Shown in pieces: positions 12,560-14,200 of a DNA stretch of 14,200 nt (position 1 is its first letter; the number at the start of each line of letters is the position of its first letter). This DNA is from an uncultured Clostridia bacterium. GTDB lineage: Bacteria; Bacillota; Clostridia; Oscillospirales; Oscillospiraceae. The notes beneath the pieces were generated by a model. That model was not told the DNA's origin and made no database searches. It saw only the letters and a program-made list of their open reading frames with translations. The position numbers were made by a program, and so were the translations under genes. The stretch covers positions 1 through 14,200 of the forward strand of contig CAMBID010000004.1 in assembly GCA_945867445.1 (NCBI GenBank), given 5' to 3'.

Positions 12560-13954
12560 TTGCACCGACGCTTTCACCCCCTGTTCCTGGTTGGCCTCGC
12601 CTTCTCCATAGGCTTTATCGGCCTGGGCTTCCTGCTCTCGTCCCCGGCGGAGATCCTCCGGGGTCTGTGCACCATCATGACGGAGCAGGACCTTCTCATC
12701 ACGGATTACTTCTACCTCGCGGGTATCGGCCCGGCGCTGGTGAACGCGGGCCTTGTGACGTTGGTCTCGGTCCTCATTATCCAGATCTCGGGCGACGCCT
12801 ACAACGGCTTCACCCTGGTGGAGCTGAGCCTGATGGCGGGCTTCGCCCTTTTCGGGAAGAACCTTCTCAACATCACGCCCATTCTGCTGGGCGCCTGGTG
12901 CTACGCCCGCTACCAAAAGGAGCCCTTCTCCAAGTATGCCGGGGTGGGCCTCCTCTCCACAGCCCTTTCGCCCCTCATCAGCTTCCTGGCCTTCGGCTCG
13001 GTCCACGCGTCGCTGCCCCTGGCCTTCGGAGCGGGGCTTCTGCTGGGGTTCCTGCTGCCCCCCCTGGCGGCTTACACCTATAAGATCCAGAACGGCATGA
13101 ACCTCTACAACATGGGCTTTGCCTGCGGGCTTCTGGCTATGATGATCGTGCCGGTGCTGACAGCCTTCGGCGACCAGCCCGCCCAGGTCCTCTATTGGTA
13201 CGATGAGCACCAGACGGAGATCATTCTGGCGCTGGATATCTTCTGCCTGCTGCTCATCTGCCTGGGGCTTATGGCCACCGGCAAGCGCCGGAAAGAGGTC
13301 TGGGCGGACTACTGCCGTTTGCTTGGCACCACCGGCCGGGCACCCAGCGACTACCTCCGGATGTTCGGCCCTGGGGCGGTGCTGGTAAACGCCGGTATCA
13401 ACGGACTTTCCGGCATGGTCTACCTCTTCCTCATCGACGGACAGTTCAACGGGCCTACCATCGGGGGGCTTCTCGCCATCATGGGCTTCTCCGCCTTCGG
13501 AAAGCACGCGGGGAACATCATCCCGGTGATTTTGGGCGTGGCCTTCGGGGCCTACGGCATGCATGCCCTGCCCAATATCCCGTCTTTGCAGCTGGCGGCC
13601 CTCTTCGGCACGACTCTGGCCCCCATCTCCGGCCACTTTGGTTGGTTCTGGGGGGTCCTGGCGGGCTTCATCCACTCTTGCCTGGTGCTGCAGACCAGCG
13701 GCCCGGTGGAGGGCATGAACCTCTACAACAACGGCTTCTCCGGCGGCCTGATCGCCATCTTCCTCTATCCCGTGGCCACGGCCTTCTACCACCGCCGCCA
13801 CTGGGCGCGCATCGACAACCGGGATTACTTTGACATCTTCCAGGAGACCGCCCCCCTGGACCCGGAAAAGACGAAAGACGGCGTCAAGCCCCCCTGCGGG
13901 GCCGAGACGCCTGACGCCCCGGAGAGCAGCGATCCCCCAGACCGGGGCGAGTGA
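12560..13954 (+). CDS. DUF1576-like polytopic membrane protein with internal duplication
   Basis: A 464-residue integral membrane protein that I recall as the DUF1576 family of Firmicutes; no function is established to my knowledge. It is mostly hydrophobic, about ten to twelve membrane segments, with a polar linker (about 205-265) and a hydrophilic, Pro/Glu-rich C-terminal tail (about 413-464). Two homologous halves are visible. GPALVNAG (57-64) matches GAVLVNAG (272-279). YNGFTLVELSLMAGFALFGK with NLLNITPILLG (81-111) matches FNGPTIGGLLAIMGFSAFGK with HAGNIIPVILG (296-326). GMNLYNMGFACGLLA (179-193) matches GMNLYNNGFSGGLIA (385-399). That is a transporter-like two-repeat architecture. It starts with TTG, supported by AAAAGGAGG. 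It stands alone, followed by a strong terminator. Identity with DUF1576 is from memory of its motifs. Confidence 0.85.
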   Translation: MHRRFHPLFLVGLAFSIGFIGLGFLLSSPAEILRGLCTIMTEQDLLITDYFYLAGIGPALVNAGLVTLVSVLIIQISGDAYNGFTLVELSLMAGFALFGKNLLNITPILLGAWCYARYQKEPFSKYAGVGLLSTALSPLISFLAFGSVHASLPLAFGAGLLLGFLLPPLAAYTYKIQNGMNLYNMGFACGLLAMMIVPVLTAFGDQPAQVLYWYDEHQTEIILALDIFCLLLICLGLMATGKRRKEVWADYCRLLGTTGRAPSDYLRMFGPGAVLVNAGINGLSGMVYLFLIDGQFNGPTIGGLLAIMGFSAFGKHAGNIIPVILGVAFGAYGMHALPNIPSLQLAALFGTTLAPISGHFGWFWGVLAGFIHSCLVLQTSGPVEGMNLYNNGFSGGLIAIFLYPVATAFYHRRHWARIDNRDYFDIFQETAPLDPEKTKDGVKPPCGAETPDAPESSDPPDRGE

Positions 13955-14021
13955 AGGGGCTCATTCCCCATGCTCAATGCTCAGTTCCCAGCGGAACTTC
14001 CTTCCGCCGGGGAGAGATGCA

Positions 14022-14060
14022 AAAGCGCCGCCGGAAGCCCATGTCTTCCGGCGGCGCTTT
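14022..14060 (+). terminator. Strong bidirectional-looking terminator after the DUF1576-like gene
   Basis: AAAGCGCCGCCGGAAG (14022-14037) and CTTCCGGCGGCGCTTT (14045-14060) form a perfect 16-bp stem with a 7-nt loop, 67 bases after the stop codon. The stem ends in TTT followed by CCCTTGCTTT on the plus strand, and in TTTTGC on the minus strand. Confidence 0.82.
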
Positions 14061-14070
14061 CCCTTGCTTT

Positions 14071-14123
14071 GATACTAGCTCTTGATAAAAAGCTTTAAAA
14101 GCTTTTTATCAAGAACTAGTATC
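14071..14123. repeat. 26-bp-arm AT-rich palindrome
   Basis: The left arm 14071-14096 (GATACTAGCTCTTGAT then AAAAAGCTTT) and right arm 14098-14123 are reverse complements except for one position. It follows directly on the terminator, as its relative at 11577 does on the terminator at 11531. The right arm matches the inverse of 11577-11601 perfectly over 25 bp. Confidence 0.92.
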
Positions 14124-14167
14124 ATATGACAGGCCGCTCCAATTCCGGTACGGCCCCGAAAATTTAG

Positions 14168-14197
14168 TGGTCTAACCTCTTGATAGTTGTCAAACCA
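14168..14197. promoter_or_regulatory. Possible regulator-binding inverted repeat at the right edge
   Basis: TGGTCTAAC (14168-14176) and GTCAAACCA (14189-14197) are inverted half-sites matching at 7 of 9 positions, 21 bp centre to centre. TGGT...ACCA half-sites recall FadR-type GntR operators. It probably belongs to a gene beyond the window; 14124-14167 shows nothing else I can name. Confidence 0.3.
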
Positions 14198-14200
14198 TTT

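Noticed and set aside
11361..14123. CRISPR array or insertion sequence as the explanation for the repeats
   Set aside because: The repeats are few, irregularly spaced palindromes without spacers, no cas or transposase gene is present, and no target-site duplication is evident at 11577 or 14122.

Overview
The window looks like chromosomal DNA of a high-GC Firmicute of the class Clostridia, probably an Oscillospiraceae-type gut anaerobe. The evidence is strong AGGAGG-type ribosome binding sites, a consensus vegetative promoter (TTGACA, 17 bp, TACAAT), a SpoIIQ-like sporulation protein, a DUF1576-type membrane protein, and GC-rich coding sequence with AT-rich intergenic DNA. The family-level placement is inference; no rRNA or other taxonomic marker is present.

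Positions 1-6990, all on the minus strand, hold a nucleoside uptake and cleavage unit. A BMP/PnrA-type substrate-binding lipoprotein comes first, then a two-domain ABC ATPase, two membrane permeases, and after a 327-base spacer two translationally coupled nucleoside hydrolases. The second hydrolase runs off the left edge. A near-consensus promoter at 7074-7102 drives the unit. Hairpins lie between the lipoprotein and ATPase genes and just before the first hydrolase.

Positions 7294-11350, on the plus strand and divergent from the transporter, hold six closely packed genes: adenosine deaminase, a small P-loop kinase of unknown substrate, an isochorismatase/nicotinamidase-type cysteine hydrolase, a hexapeptide-repeat O-acetyltransferase, a nucleoside phosphorylase, and a flavodoxin-fold NAD(P)H oxidoreductase. 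Three junctions overlap by 4 nt. The shared control region (6991-7293) holds the two divergent promoters and two TGTCC/GGACA dyads.

Together the two units suggest that exogenous nucleosides are bound, imported, deaminated, and split into base plus ribose or ribose-1-phosphate. The nicotinamidase-like enzyme raises the possibility that pyridine nucleosides are handled too.

Positions 11351-14200 are different in character: a minus-strand SpoIIQ-like LytM protein and a divergent plus-strand DUF1576-like membrane protein sit among an unusual family of long AT-rich palindromes. A 25-bp sequence left of the SpoIIQ gene recurs perfectly, in inverse orientation, beyond the DUF1576 gene. GC-rich terminators accompany these repeats. 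I saw no CRISPR array, tRNA, rRNA, transposase or phage gene. The main genes are ordinary salvage functions; the least explained material is the repeat family, the structured spacer before the hydrolases, and the odd residues in the deaminase and phosphorylase.
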